64,000 nt of DNA, taken from positions 39,836,796 through 39,900,795 of the forward strand of contig NC_030386.2 of NCBI RefSeq assembly GCF_001625215.2, written 5' to 3'. Positions 1-8,370 of the stretch are shown piece by piece. Numbering within the stretch: the first letter of the stretch is position 1; each line of letters begins with the position of its first letter. Source of the DNA: Daucus carota subsp. sativus. Its lineage: Eukaryota; Streptophyta; Magnoliopsida; Apiales; Apiaceae. The translations under genes were made by a program, and so were the position numbers. The notes beneath the pieces are model-generated. The model saw only the letters and a list, made by a program, of their open reading frames with translations. It did not search any database and was not told the origin of the DNA.

Positions 1-906
1 ATGCTGCTCCGGGATCTGCTGAATCTGTGGCCAGGGCTGGTACAGATGCTGCTGGGCTTGTGGCCAGGGAATAATTGGCAGATGCTGCTCTGGGGTCTGC
101 TGAGTCTGTGGCCAGGGAATAATCGGGGTTTGCTGGTACAGATGCTGCTGAGCTTGTGGCCAGGGAATAATTGGCAGATGCTGCTCCGGGATCTGATGAC
201 CCTGTGGCCAGGGAATGAACGGCGTCTCCTGGTTTTGCTGGGACTGAGGCACAGAGAGAAACGACTGCGGGATCTGTGGTACTGGCCGAAACAAAGGGAC
301 AAACGGCGGGGGTTGCTGAACAACAGCTCTTGTCACACTCGATGCATTGTTGCCATGACTTCCACTATCAGTAGATGAACTTGCCCCTTGTCTCGCATTT
401 TTGGCTTTGAGAATTCTTTTCTTCACTTCATCTCTTGGAATTATGTTGTCAAGAAAATCAAACATATTTGTTTTAAGAACTGCTTCAACGATATCATTTT
501 TCTGGACAGTCCTTCTCTTGTCCTCTTCCGTGACAATCCAGGCTTGTGATGTCATATCAACTATGAACATCTCACAAGCTTTAGCAAATAATGGTAAAGC
601 TTCCTGCGCGATCATCCTAATGTCGTTATCAGCTTTCATTATGCGCTTAATTGGAGCAAGCGGGAGGCTGTGCTTCTTGAGGTCTGCACGTGTCAATTCT
701 TGCATCTGGTTAGCCCAAGATCGCCTCAGTTGTTCTCGCACGTTCTCCATATGCTGGGCTTGTGCTTGAATTTCTTGGTACACGGGCAGTACTGATACTA
801 GAACGCTGTTGGAAGCTACAACATCTGTTGTGTCAGGAAGGGGAGGGGGATTATTGCCTTCTTGATCTGCATCCTGATCAGCAATGTATTGTTGGTGACT
901 ATCCAT
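1..906 (-). CDS. NF-YC-like transcription factor, copy A (3' end outside window)
   Basis: Histone-fold subunit of the CCAAT-binding NF-Y complex, expected to pair with NF-YB in the nucleus. The minus frame is open from the ATG at 906 to the window edge (302 codons, no stop), so the C-terminus is missing here. The N-terminus holds the EIQAQAQHMENVREQLRR helix typical of the region before the fold; the histone fold follows from about residue 80 (SLPLAPIKRIMK to FDFLDNIIPRDE), then a Q/P-rich tail of PWPQ repeats. Canonical NF-YC has Arg where this protein has Pro in LPLAP. A probable leader intron runs 922-1065 (donor GTAAGT, acceptor CAG/TTGTAAAC). It is almost identical to copy D and less like B and C. 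The family is certain; DNA-binding competence is not. Confidence 0.85.
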   Translation of the reverse strand, partial: MDSHQQYIADQDADQEGNNPPPLPDTTDVVASNSVLVSVLPVYQEIQAQAQHMENVREQLRRSWANQMQELTRADLKKHSLPLAPIKRIMKADNDIRMIAQEALPLFAKACEMFIVDMTSQAWIVTEEDKRRTVQKNDIVEAVLKTNMFDFLDNIIPRDEVKKRILKAKNARQGASSSTDSGSHGNNASSVTRAVVQQPPPFVPLFRPVPQIPQSFLSVPQSQQNQETPFIPWPQGHQIPEQHLPIIPWPQAQQHLYQQTPIIPWPQTQQTPEQHLPIIPWPQAQQHLYQPWPQIQQIPEQH

Positions 907-3095
907 AATCAAAGTTTACAACTGCTGTGCCTCTGTCTGTGGTCTGTCATTCCATAAATCAATTAGGACTAATTCATTAAACCATCAATTAGTAAAGTAT
1001 CATGATCTAAAGAAAAATTATGCAAACTCATTACTATGCAAGTATTCTAAGATTGAAAAACTTACTCCACTACCAAGACTAACAAATACAACTGATCGAA
1101 GAGTTCAAAAACTTATGCCTGATTCAGAATGAAATGGGTCTCTTAAATTGAATTTTTTCCCCAGTACATGTTAAATTTACATGCAGAAGCGTACAATGAG
1201 TGTCGGTTATAATTCAAGTTAACAGAGACACCTGTATCATACATGCAGAAACGTACTATGAAAATGTCGTTACAAAATATGAAGAAGACACGTACTTCAT
1301 ACATGCAGAAGATGTACAAATAAACATGCCACCGCATCAAAGGCACAAATAAACATGCCACCGCATCAAAGGCACGTAGACACCTATTTTACATATGTAA
1401 AATACAAAAATTATAAGAAAAAAAAACTTACCGTGTGGCTAGAATAGAAAAAAGATAGTATAACTAATAGTGAAAATTAATTTATTTTTTTAAAATTTGA
1501 ATAACATGATAGCAATATTAGAATGAGAAATAAAACTCACACTGATGCATGCTTATGCAACTAAATTATGTATAAACTTAAAGAAATCACATTTTATATC
1601 ATATATATAGTATAATTTTATCACATATCATTATATTTTGTATTCTTAAATATATTGCAATATTTAAATTGTTTTCATAAATTTTTAATAAATAATTAAG
1701 ACAGACAAAGCTAAAAATAAAAAAAAATCTGAGTGATGGACTACATCTAAATATATAATTTTCTCAATAAATTGTTCATACTTCATAGTGAATATCTAAT
1801 TAAGACAATTGTGAAATATTATTAAATTTATTTTTGGTTTGTAAATTTCAAAGTCTAGAATAATATAAATTTGGATCTTCTTAAACTAATATAAATAAAT
1901 ATATTAAAAAATTCCAGAGAAGTTGCATATTTTAAATTGATTGCAATTATTTATTTTTGTTCATTATCATTATATTTTTAACATTCTTGTTTAACATTTT
2001 TTAGGTTTGGTTTAATTTGATTTAATTTTATTTTAATAAGAAATTAAATATTAAATATATTTTATTATTCCTGATAATAATTTTTGTTCTAACAAATCTG
2101 AATTGGTGGCATATAAGTTATGCATATATCTAAGAAAATAATAACCATATGTAAATAACTAGCATGTAATAAAAATATGATATATTTGATTTTGTACTCA
2201 AATTATTATCAATTAAATTTATTATGTAAATAAATTTGCACATAATGATTATTTACATATTTTCACATTATTAATAATCTAATGAATTTTAATAATAATA
2301 TCTTCCAATTAATTCTACTTAAATTTAATATAAAATAGTATAACTCGCATTGTGTTAGTATATACAAGGTTAAATCTAATTGTTATATAATTTATTAAAA
2401 AAATATAATACTAAATATTTATGTCAAGAGTTTATTTAAATATTAATTTGAAATTAGAAAATTTTGATATTGACAAAATAGATTATATATATCATTTTTT
2501 AAGAAAGAAAAATTAGTCTCAAATATCCTAAAAGTTAATATAATTCAACAGTTATATGATAAAAACTTTTATTCTTAACTTATTATTTATCTTATTTCTT
2601 TGTTAAAAATTATTATTTTCTTCTCTTGAAAAAAGAATTATTCATTTTGTAATTTTGAATAGAAAAAAATCATTACTCTAATATGATATATTGAGTGAAT
2701 TATCAAATATTAGTTTATAAATGATATAAATTAATTAGAAGTGTGATAACAGATATATATGTTTATTATCTTAAAAAAGTGGACTTATATATTTTTAAAT
2801 TAATACAATATTAACAGATTTATCTCATATAAAGAATAAACTTATGATCTAGTGACTAAGTGTTTGTTCTATTTTTTATTGTTAATTTATTAATAATATC
2901 TTTTTTCTTAAAATTATTAAGATCACTTTCGTTGTAAAAGAGGGTAAAATTTTATGAAAATAGTACGATAATATTAAAATACTATAAAATATTTTTTAAA
3001 TAATTATATACATAAAATTTTGAAAATGAAATATATAATTAAATTTTAAAATTTCAAACTTCACTTATTTAAAATTATAAACACAAACAACACAA
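907..3095. other. Promoter/leader of copy A and AT-rich spacer
   Basis: The first 250 bases hold the leader exon and intron of copy A. At about 1317-1374 a 29-bp unit (aaataaacatgccaccgcat...) is tandemly duplicated; copy D has it once. Beyond about 1,450 the sequence is very AT-rich and shows no coding potential. It aligns closely with 22,200-24,980 beside copy D, which shows that both belong to one duplicated block. Confidence 0.6.
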
Positions 3096-3111
3096 CTAGA
3101 GGGCCAACCAC

Positions 3112-3597
3112 CTTTTCTTTTTTACGAAAAGCTGGGAGTTTTATTCATGCAATAAATCCAACTCAATACAATGTTTAACAGAACAGGGATAGAGTCCCTG
3201 TCAAAACTACGACCTGGATAATTATAAGACTCTCTAGCAAGCTGATGAGCAGCCTTATTTGCAGATTGTTTAACATGATACAATTCAATATTGTTCAAAC
3301 ATCGGATATAGCTCCGACAAGCTTCAATAATGCTTCCAAACTGTATCTCATTGGTGTTGTGCTCCTGATCGCTTGAATAACAACTAGACAATCTGAGACC
3401 AAGATAACATGAGGCCACTCCATTGTATCTATCCAACTGAGCGCTTCCTTTACCGCCATAGCTTCTGCTAGAACTGGAGTTACTGGACCCTTGTGCACCA
3501 ACGCTTTTGCCTGAATCACCATACCAGTCACATCTCTAGCTACCAACCCAAAGTCTGCTGTATCGAGATCTTCAAAAACAGCCGCATCAACTGATAC
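3112..3597 (-). mobile_element. 5'-truncated LINE fragment carrying a broken RNase H domain
   Basis: A 486-bp insert flanked by a perfect 16-bp duplication, ctagagggccaaccac, at 3096-3111 and 3598-3613. The equivalent site at about 25,000 in the block next to copy D has this sequence once, so it is an empty site. The minus strand encodes an RNase H-like domain of plant non-LTR elements (VDAAVF...GMVIQAKAL, VSDCLVVIQAI, HVKQSANKAAHQLARES), split over two frames at about 3,300-3,430. The 3' end on the minus strand is A-rich. Long TSD, A-rich 3' end and missing 5' part are hallmarks of target-primed LINE integration. The fragment is dead as a gene. Confidence 0.85.
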
Positions 3598-3879
3598 CTA
3601 GAGGGCCAACCACTTAAAGTCAATAGTCAGAGGCTTAAAATTAGAAATAAGCTATTATAGTTGTTAAGTTTATTCTCGTGATCTTTTCTAACAAAAGTCA
3701 ATTCATTATTTAAATATATGACTTAAAATATTTAACTCTTTATTATATTTTTAATTCATCCGTAACATAAAAGTTTCCAAACATTCTATTTCAGTTATTA
3801 GTGTCGATCATAAGTCTTTATTTTAAACTTTCTAAATCGTCTAAAACATATTCATGTAATTTATGATACAGGGACTGCA
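3598..3879. other. Noncoding AT-rich spacer
   Basis: No gene is visible. The stretch matches 25,000-25,270 almost base for base, so it belongs to the A/D duplicated block. Confidence 0.5.
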
Positions 3880-4231
3880 CACACTAATGGACATGACCTC
3901 ACAGACCAAAATCTAGATATAGGAAGCTGCACCATGGTCAGGTCCAGCTGCTGGCCTGCTGCTGAGCCTGTGGCCAAGGTATAAACGGCTTGCTGGTTAT
4001 GCAGTGACTGGGGCTGCTTCTGGTTATGCAGTGACTGAGGCTGAGGCACAGGCATAAAGGACTCCCGGATTTGTGAGTTATGTTGGGATAGAGCCTGAGG
4101 CAACCGCATAAAAGATTGCAGGATCTGAGCTTGAGGTGCAGGCAAAAAAGATTGCTGGATCTGTTGCCCCCATAAATGACAGCTGTTGGTTCGGTTGGGA
4201 ATGAGCCTGAGGCCCAAAATCGCTAAAATCA
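3880..4231 (-). pseudogene. NF-YC-like Q-rich tail fragment, cluster 1
   Basis: The minus frame encodes a Q-rich stretch (QQSFLPAPQAQILQSFM, SQIRESFMPVPQPQSLHNQ) resembling the Q/P-rich C-terminus of the NF-YC genes but of a different subtype. It joins directly onto an NF-YC N-terminal piece to its right, with no histone fold between, so an internal deletion has removed the functional domain. The frame stays open to 3861. Counterparts lie at 10,275, 17,355 and 25,275. Confidence 0.6.
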
Positions 4232-4905
4232 GTTCTGGCACAATCTCCATGTGTTGAGCTTGAGCTTCTTGGTACGTGGGTTGCTGTTGTGATGTGGATT
4301 CCGGAAGAGAAGAATAGAGCGGAGTTGTGGATACTGGAGGAGGAGGCTACATTTCTAATTTAACATGTATTGGATTTTGTTTAAGAAACACATCCCATTT
4401 CTAGATCATTCACAAGTTTTGTTAACTCTTCAATCAAATATTTGTTGGTGTTGGTGATCTTTGCAGCGTAAGTTTTTCAATCTTAAAATACTTATATAGC
4501 AATGATAACACTTGACAAGTACTATATATTAACCACTAACCACCACGGTTACATAACATGTATAAAATTAACCACCACACCACAGTGATGTATAGTATTT
4601 GTCAAGTGCTGTCATTGCTATACTAAGTATTCTAAAATTGAAAAACTCACTCTGCAAAGAACTCCAAGACCAAAAAATACTTGATTAAAGAGTTAACAAA
4701 ACTTGTGAATAATCTAGAAATTAAATGAGATGGTGTTTCTTAAATCGAATATTTGTCCATTACATGTTAAATTAGAAATTCAGCCTCCTCTTCTGGAATC
4801 CAGAGCTCAGCCCTATTCTCCTCTTTCGGAATCCACATCACAGCACCAACCCCCCATACCAAGAAGCACAAGCTCAACCTCAATATCTGGAGATTGTGCG
4901 AGAAC
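4232..4905. repeat. Outer inverted repeat of cluster 1 (NF-YC leader and N-terminus, about 300-bp arms)
   Basis: Left arm 4232-4526 and right arm 4591-4905 are reverse complements with scattered mismatches, separated by a loop of about 64 nt. The outer third of each arm encodes an NF-YC N-terminus (EAQAQ...EIV(R/P)E) pointing away from the centre; the right copy needs a one-base frame correction. The inner part matches the leader and first splice donor of the intact genes (ctcttcaatcaaatatttgttgg, then gtaagtttttcaatctt), pointing toward the centre. Each arm is therefore itself a rearranged NF-YC piece. A transcript across it would fold into a long hairpin. Confidence 0.8.
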
Positions 4906-5039
4906 GACTTAGGCGATACAAGAATTATAAATGCCTGTCCCTGCAGCATAATCATATCAGCAGCACCTCCCGAGACCATGACTATTTCATATAGAATACA
5001 TAAGAATTGTAAAACTTACAAAGCCCCGTCATTTCTTGT
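4906..5039. other. Linker between cluster parts
   Basis: Short sequence continuing the N-terminal piece (RLRRYKNYKCLSLQHNHIS in the plus frame) before it decays. In cluster 4 the CACTA element is inserted at the position equivalent to the end of this linker. Confidence 0.4.
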
Positions 5040-5205
5040 GAAAATCTTCTCCTACAGTTCAAAAAGTAAAGATGGCGCCTCAAGCCCTACAAATCTTTTC
5101 TCCTCTTCCTCAGGGAAAGACAGTTTTGCAAGTCCACCTGAAAGTGCAATGGCTTTGTTATCATTACCAGTTTCAGCAAATTTAAATGCGTGACAAAGGG
5201 CTAAT
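5040..5205 (-). pseudogene. Unidentified conserved fragment, cluster 1
   Basis: The minus frame reads HAFKFAETGNDNKAIALSGG followed by LAKLSFPEEEEKRFVGLE. The composition looks like a real exon, but I do not recognise the family. It recurs in all four clusters; the cluster 2 copy has a stop inside the Glu run. It may be a piece of a captured host gene. The neighbouring poly-T run and TGATAATAAG stretch differ in length between copies. Confidence 0.45.
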
Positions 5206-5407
5206 TGAATAAAAAAAAGGTAATATAGGCAATTTTTAATTTTTTTTTTTGATAATAAGTAATATAGGCAATTAAACATAAAGGGTTTGCTGGATTTGTG
5301 GCCATGGCTGGTACCAAAGGCATAAATGGACGAGGTTGCTGATCACCAACACTTGCTATACTCAACACTCGTATTCCATGCTGTTGAGGAACATTGTAGC
5401 AATAAAT

Positions 5408-5765
5408 TTAGGACCAGCAGATGAGCTCGCCTGTTGTCCATTGTTCGTGGCCCCTAGAATTTGTCCGATCGATTGGAATCACGTGTCGGAGAATATCAAA
5501 TGTGTCTGTTCTAAAAATTTGCCGCAGCAATATCTTTTTCTGAACAGTCCGTCTTTCATCCTCTTCTGTCATGATCCAGGCTTGTAAAGTCATATAAAGT
5601 ATAAACATCTCGCAAGCTTTAGCAAATACAACTACAGTTTCCTGGACAATCATTCTGACATCATTTCCCCCTTTCATTATCCTCTTAATAGGAGCAAGTG
5701 GGAGGCTGTGCTTCTTCTGGTCTGTTGGCGTCATCTCATGCATCTGGTTAGGCCAAGATTGCCTC
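5408..5765 (-). pseudogene. NF-YC histone-fold fragment, minus arm, cluster 1
   Basis: The minus frame encodes HSLPLAPIKRIMKGGNDVRM, then FAKACEMFILYMTLQAWIMT and EEDERRTVQKK, ending in HVIPIDR. One residue (the Asp after QKK) is deleted in frame and the tail is lost. It shares the LPLAP Pro with the intact genes. The open frame also runs rightward across the loop into the antisense of the plus arm (to 5890), so any protein from it would start with meaningless antisense residues. Confidence 0.7.
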
Positions 5766-5794
5766 CACGTGCGATTTTGGCCTAACCAGATGCA
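5739..5794. repeat. Perfect hairpin core of the inner inverted repeat, cluster 1
   Basis: tgcatctggttaggccaa at 5739-5756 is the exact reverse complement of ttggcctaaccagatgca at 5777-5794. The loop is 20 nt and contains CACGTG. The imperfect arms continue outward through both histone folds for roughly 260 bp. Hand alignment of about 155 bp gave 25 mismatches, about 84% identity. Confidence 0.85.
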
Positions 5795-6052
5795 AGATTG
5801 ACTCCAGCACACCTCAAGAACCACAGACTCCTGCTTCCTCCTATTAAGAGGATTATGAAAGCAGATAATGGTATCAGGATGATTGTCCAAGAAACTAGAA
5901 CCGTATATGCTAAGACTTGCGAGATGTTTATCCTTGATATGACTTCACAAGCCTGGATCATCACAGAAGAGGACAAAAGAAGAACTGTTCAGAACAAAGA
6001 TATCGTTGAACCAATTTTTAAAACAAACTTTATTCTATGTTTGATCATCTGA
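5774..6052 (+). pseudogene. NF-YC histone-fold fragment, plus arm, cluster 1
   Basis: The plus frame encodes an 84-residue open frame from MTPAHLKNHR through LPPIKRIMKADNGIRMIV, FAKTCEMF-type helix (here YAKTCEMF), TEEDKRRTVQNKDIVEPIF and FILCLII, then a stop. It holds the first part of the histone fold but lacks the last helix and the DFLDNIIPRDE end. The same 84-codon frame is kept in clusters 2 and 4. It could be a relic or a small fold-only peptide. Confidence 0.65.
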
Positions 6053-7230
6053 TATATATCCTTCATTTCTGATTTCAACCTGTGGAAATAATGCTAAATA
6101 AATCAATATTTTGTTACTAGCTATGTCTCAAAATTATTTTAGTTTTGAAAATAAGTTATAGAACTATTTGAACCTTATAAAATTAAAAAAAAATTGAGGA
6201 ATGGATATAGGAACCTTGTAAAATGCTGGGATTGAGCTAAAGCATAGGCATAAAGAATTGCTTAAGAAAGAAATGATATTACCCAAATGCGAAAGCGGAT
6301 GAAGAGTGAACCAGCCACAATTTTCCTGGTATTCTAGCTTTCCGATTTCTGAGAGTTGAAGAATTGCAGTTGATAAGTCTTTTACGAGAGGAGAGCTGAA
6401 GAATTTAATATATAACAAGGTAAATTAGGCAATATAAAGGCTGGATGAAATGCATCAAACAACACATATAATAAAAGGAAAAGAAAAGAAGAGAACGATA
6501 GTATTACCTTATACAAGTGTTTGAATTCATGTAGAAAAACCCAATCTGCAACAATTGAACACAATCTATATAGAAAAAACTGTAACATACAGATGTTTTG
6601 ATTGAAAAGATAATAAGAACTGCCACAATTTGAAACAATCGAGGTAGAAAGGAATTATAACTAACAAATGTTTTGATTGAAGAGCTAATAGAAACTATGG
6701 ATGAAGTAGAGATGTTATGGATGAACGAGAGATGAGATGAGTTTCTTAAATAGAAGATATACCGAAAACGCGTTAGATTTGAGATGACACGTATTACATA
6801 TAAATAAAAACGTATGCAATATATGAATGACACGTATTCTTCGCATGCAAAAACTTACAAAGATATACGTCTACTAAATTTACTACATAATGACAATTTA
6901 GCTTAGCGTAACACGGTTCCACGAAATTTCCGAAATTATTAAAAATCAAAAAAATAAAAAATATGCATAATCTTGTATACATTGCTGCATTAGAAATGAC
7001 TAAATGGCAACACAAACTGAAGTTTTATTTACTTAACTTATTGATGCAAGTTACACCACTACACCACACCAGTACAGAGTAGTGATTATGACCATCATTT
7101 AACTATGACTCTAAGAAACAAATTAAAATTACATTAATAACTTGCAGACTGAGAAAAACCATTCTACAATAACACAGTTCCCATCAAGCTCTTTATTTCT
7201 GCGCCAAGTAGAATTATTAAATCCTTGCTG
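6053..7230 (-). promoter_or_regulatory. Conserved leader-like tail of cluster 1
   Basis: Noncoding and shared by all four clusters. On the minus strand it resembles the NF-YC leader: elements like ttaagaaactcatctc and ctcttcaatcaaaacatttg, the latter present twice, end in a candidate splice donor at about 6,510 (AAG/GTAATAC). If this is a promoter and first exon, a minus-strand transcript would run through both histone-fold arms and form the hairpin. Promoter activity is inference. The left part (6,160-6,420) has a long open minus frame that looks noncoding. Confidence 0.4.
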
Positions 7231-8370
7231 CTAATTCCGCTGGTCTTGTTGCTGCTCAGCTTGAAGCGATGACTGCTCTAAATTTTGCTGTCCCGGACTC
7301 TGCTCAGGTAGAATACAAGATACAGAAAAGTGCTGTGAGGTATTCTGGTCAGTAGTGTTCTCAGCTTGAGTACAAGATATAAGAGGCTGCTCCGGGGTCT
7401 GCTGGTCCAGAAGCTGCTGAGCTTGTGGCCAGGAATTAAATGACAGATGCTGCTCCGGGATCTGCTGAATCTGTGGCCAGGGAATAAACGGGGGCTGCTG
7501 GTACAGATGCTGCTGGGCTTGTGGCCAGGGAATAATTGGCAGTTGCTGCTCCGGGGTCTGCTGAGTCTGTGGCCAGGGAATAAACGAGGGCTGCTGGTAC
7601 AGATGCTGCTGAGCTTGCGGCCAGGGAATAACTGGCAGATGCTGCCCCGGGATCTGCTGAGCCTGTGGCCAGGGAATAAACGGCATCTCCTGGTTTTGCT
7701 GGGACTGAGGCTGAGGCATAGACATAAAGGATTGCGGGATCTGTGGTACTGGCTGAAACAAAGGGACAAACGGTGGGGGTTGCTGAACAACAGCTCTTGT
7801 CACACTCGATGCATTGTTGCCATGACTTCCACTATCAGTAGATGAACTTGCCCCTTGTCTCGCATTTTTGGCTTTGAGAATTCTTTTCTTCACTTCATCT
7901 CTTGGAATTATGTTGTCAAGAAAATCAAACATATTTGTTTTAAGAACTGCTTCAACGATATCCTTTTTCTGGACAGTCCTTCTCTTGTCCTCTTCCGTGA
8001 CAATCCAGGCTTGTGATGTCATATCAACTATGAACATCTCACATGCTTTAGCAAATAATGGTAAAGCTTCATGCGCGATCATCCTAATATCGTTATCAGC
8101 TTTCATGATTCTCTTAATAGGAGCAAGCGGGAGGCTGTGCTTCTTGAGGTCTGCACGCGTCAATTCTTGCATCTGGTTAGCCCAAGATCGCCTCAGTTGT
8201 TCTCGAACATTCTCCATATGCTGGGCTTGTGCTTGAATTTCTCGGTATGCGGACACTGGTACTGAAACGCTGTTGGAAGCTACAACATCTGGTGTGTCAG
8301 GAAGGGGAGGGGGATTATTGCCTGCTTGATCTGCATCCTGTTCAGCAATGAAGTGTTGGTGACTCTCCAT
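7231..8370 (-). CDS. NF-YC-like transcription factor, copy B
   Basis: Complete single-exon gene of 379 aa; I start at the ATG at 8370, not the upstream in-frame TTG. Order: N-terminus with QEL/MENVREQLRR helix (residues about 41-75), histone fold about 79-165 (LPLAPIKRIMK, FAKACEMFIVDMTSQAWIV, EEDKRRTVQKKD, FDFLDNIIPRDE), a Ser-rich linker, then five PWPQ and one SWPQ repeat (about 19 residues per period) and a Q-rich end. Expected to join NF-YB and possibly NF-YA at CCAAT boxes. A leader intron runs 8386-8535. The Arg after LPLA in canonical NF-YC is Pro. Codon frames and fold are intact, so it is likely functional as a dimer partner. Confidence 0.88.
   Translation of the reverse strand: MESHQHFIAEQDADQAGNNPPPLPDTPDVVASNSVSVPVSAYREIQAQAQHMENVREQLRRSWANQMQELTRADLKKHSLPLAPIKRIMKADNDIRMIAHEALPLFAKACEMFIVDMTSQAWIVTEEDKRRTVQKKDIVEAVLKTNMFDFLDNIIPRDEVKKRILKAKNARQGASSSTDSGSHGNNASSVTRAVVQQPPPFVPLFQPVPQIPQSFMSMPQPQSQQNQEMPFIPWPQAQQIPGQHLPVIPWPQAQQHLYQQPSFIPWPQTQQTPEQQLPIIPWPQAQQHLYQQPPFIPWPQIQQIPEQHLSFNSWPQAQQLLDQQTPEQPLISCTQAENTTDQNTSQHFSVSCILPEQSPGQQNLEQSSLQAEQQQDQRN

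Noticed and set aside
907-3095. LTR retrotransposon as the cause of the AT-rich spacer
   Set aside because: No direct terminal repeats, primer-binding site or gag-pol coding sequence; the spacer is shared between units as plain homologous sequence.
447-7845. Long plus-strand frames opposite the NF-YC genes (for example 1-378 and 7447-7845)
   Set aside because: They are antisense shadows of the PWPQ repeat and histone fold and keep open only because of the codon pattern of the sense strand.
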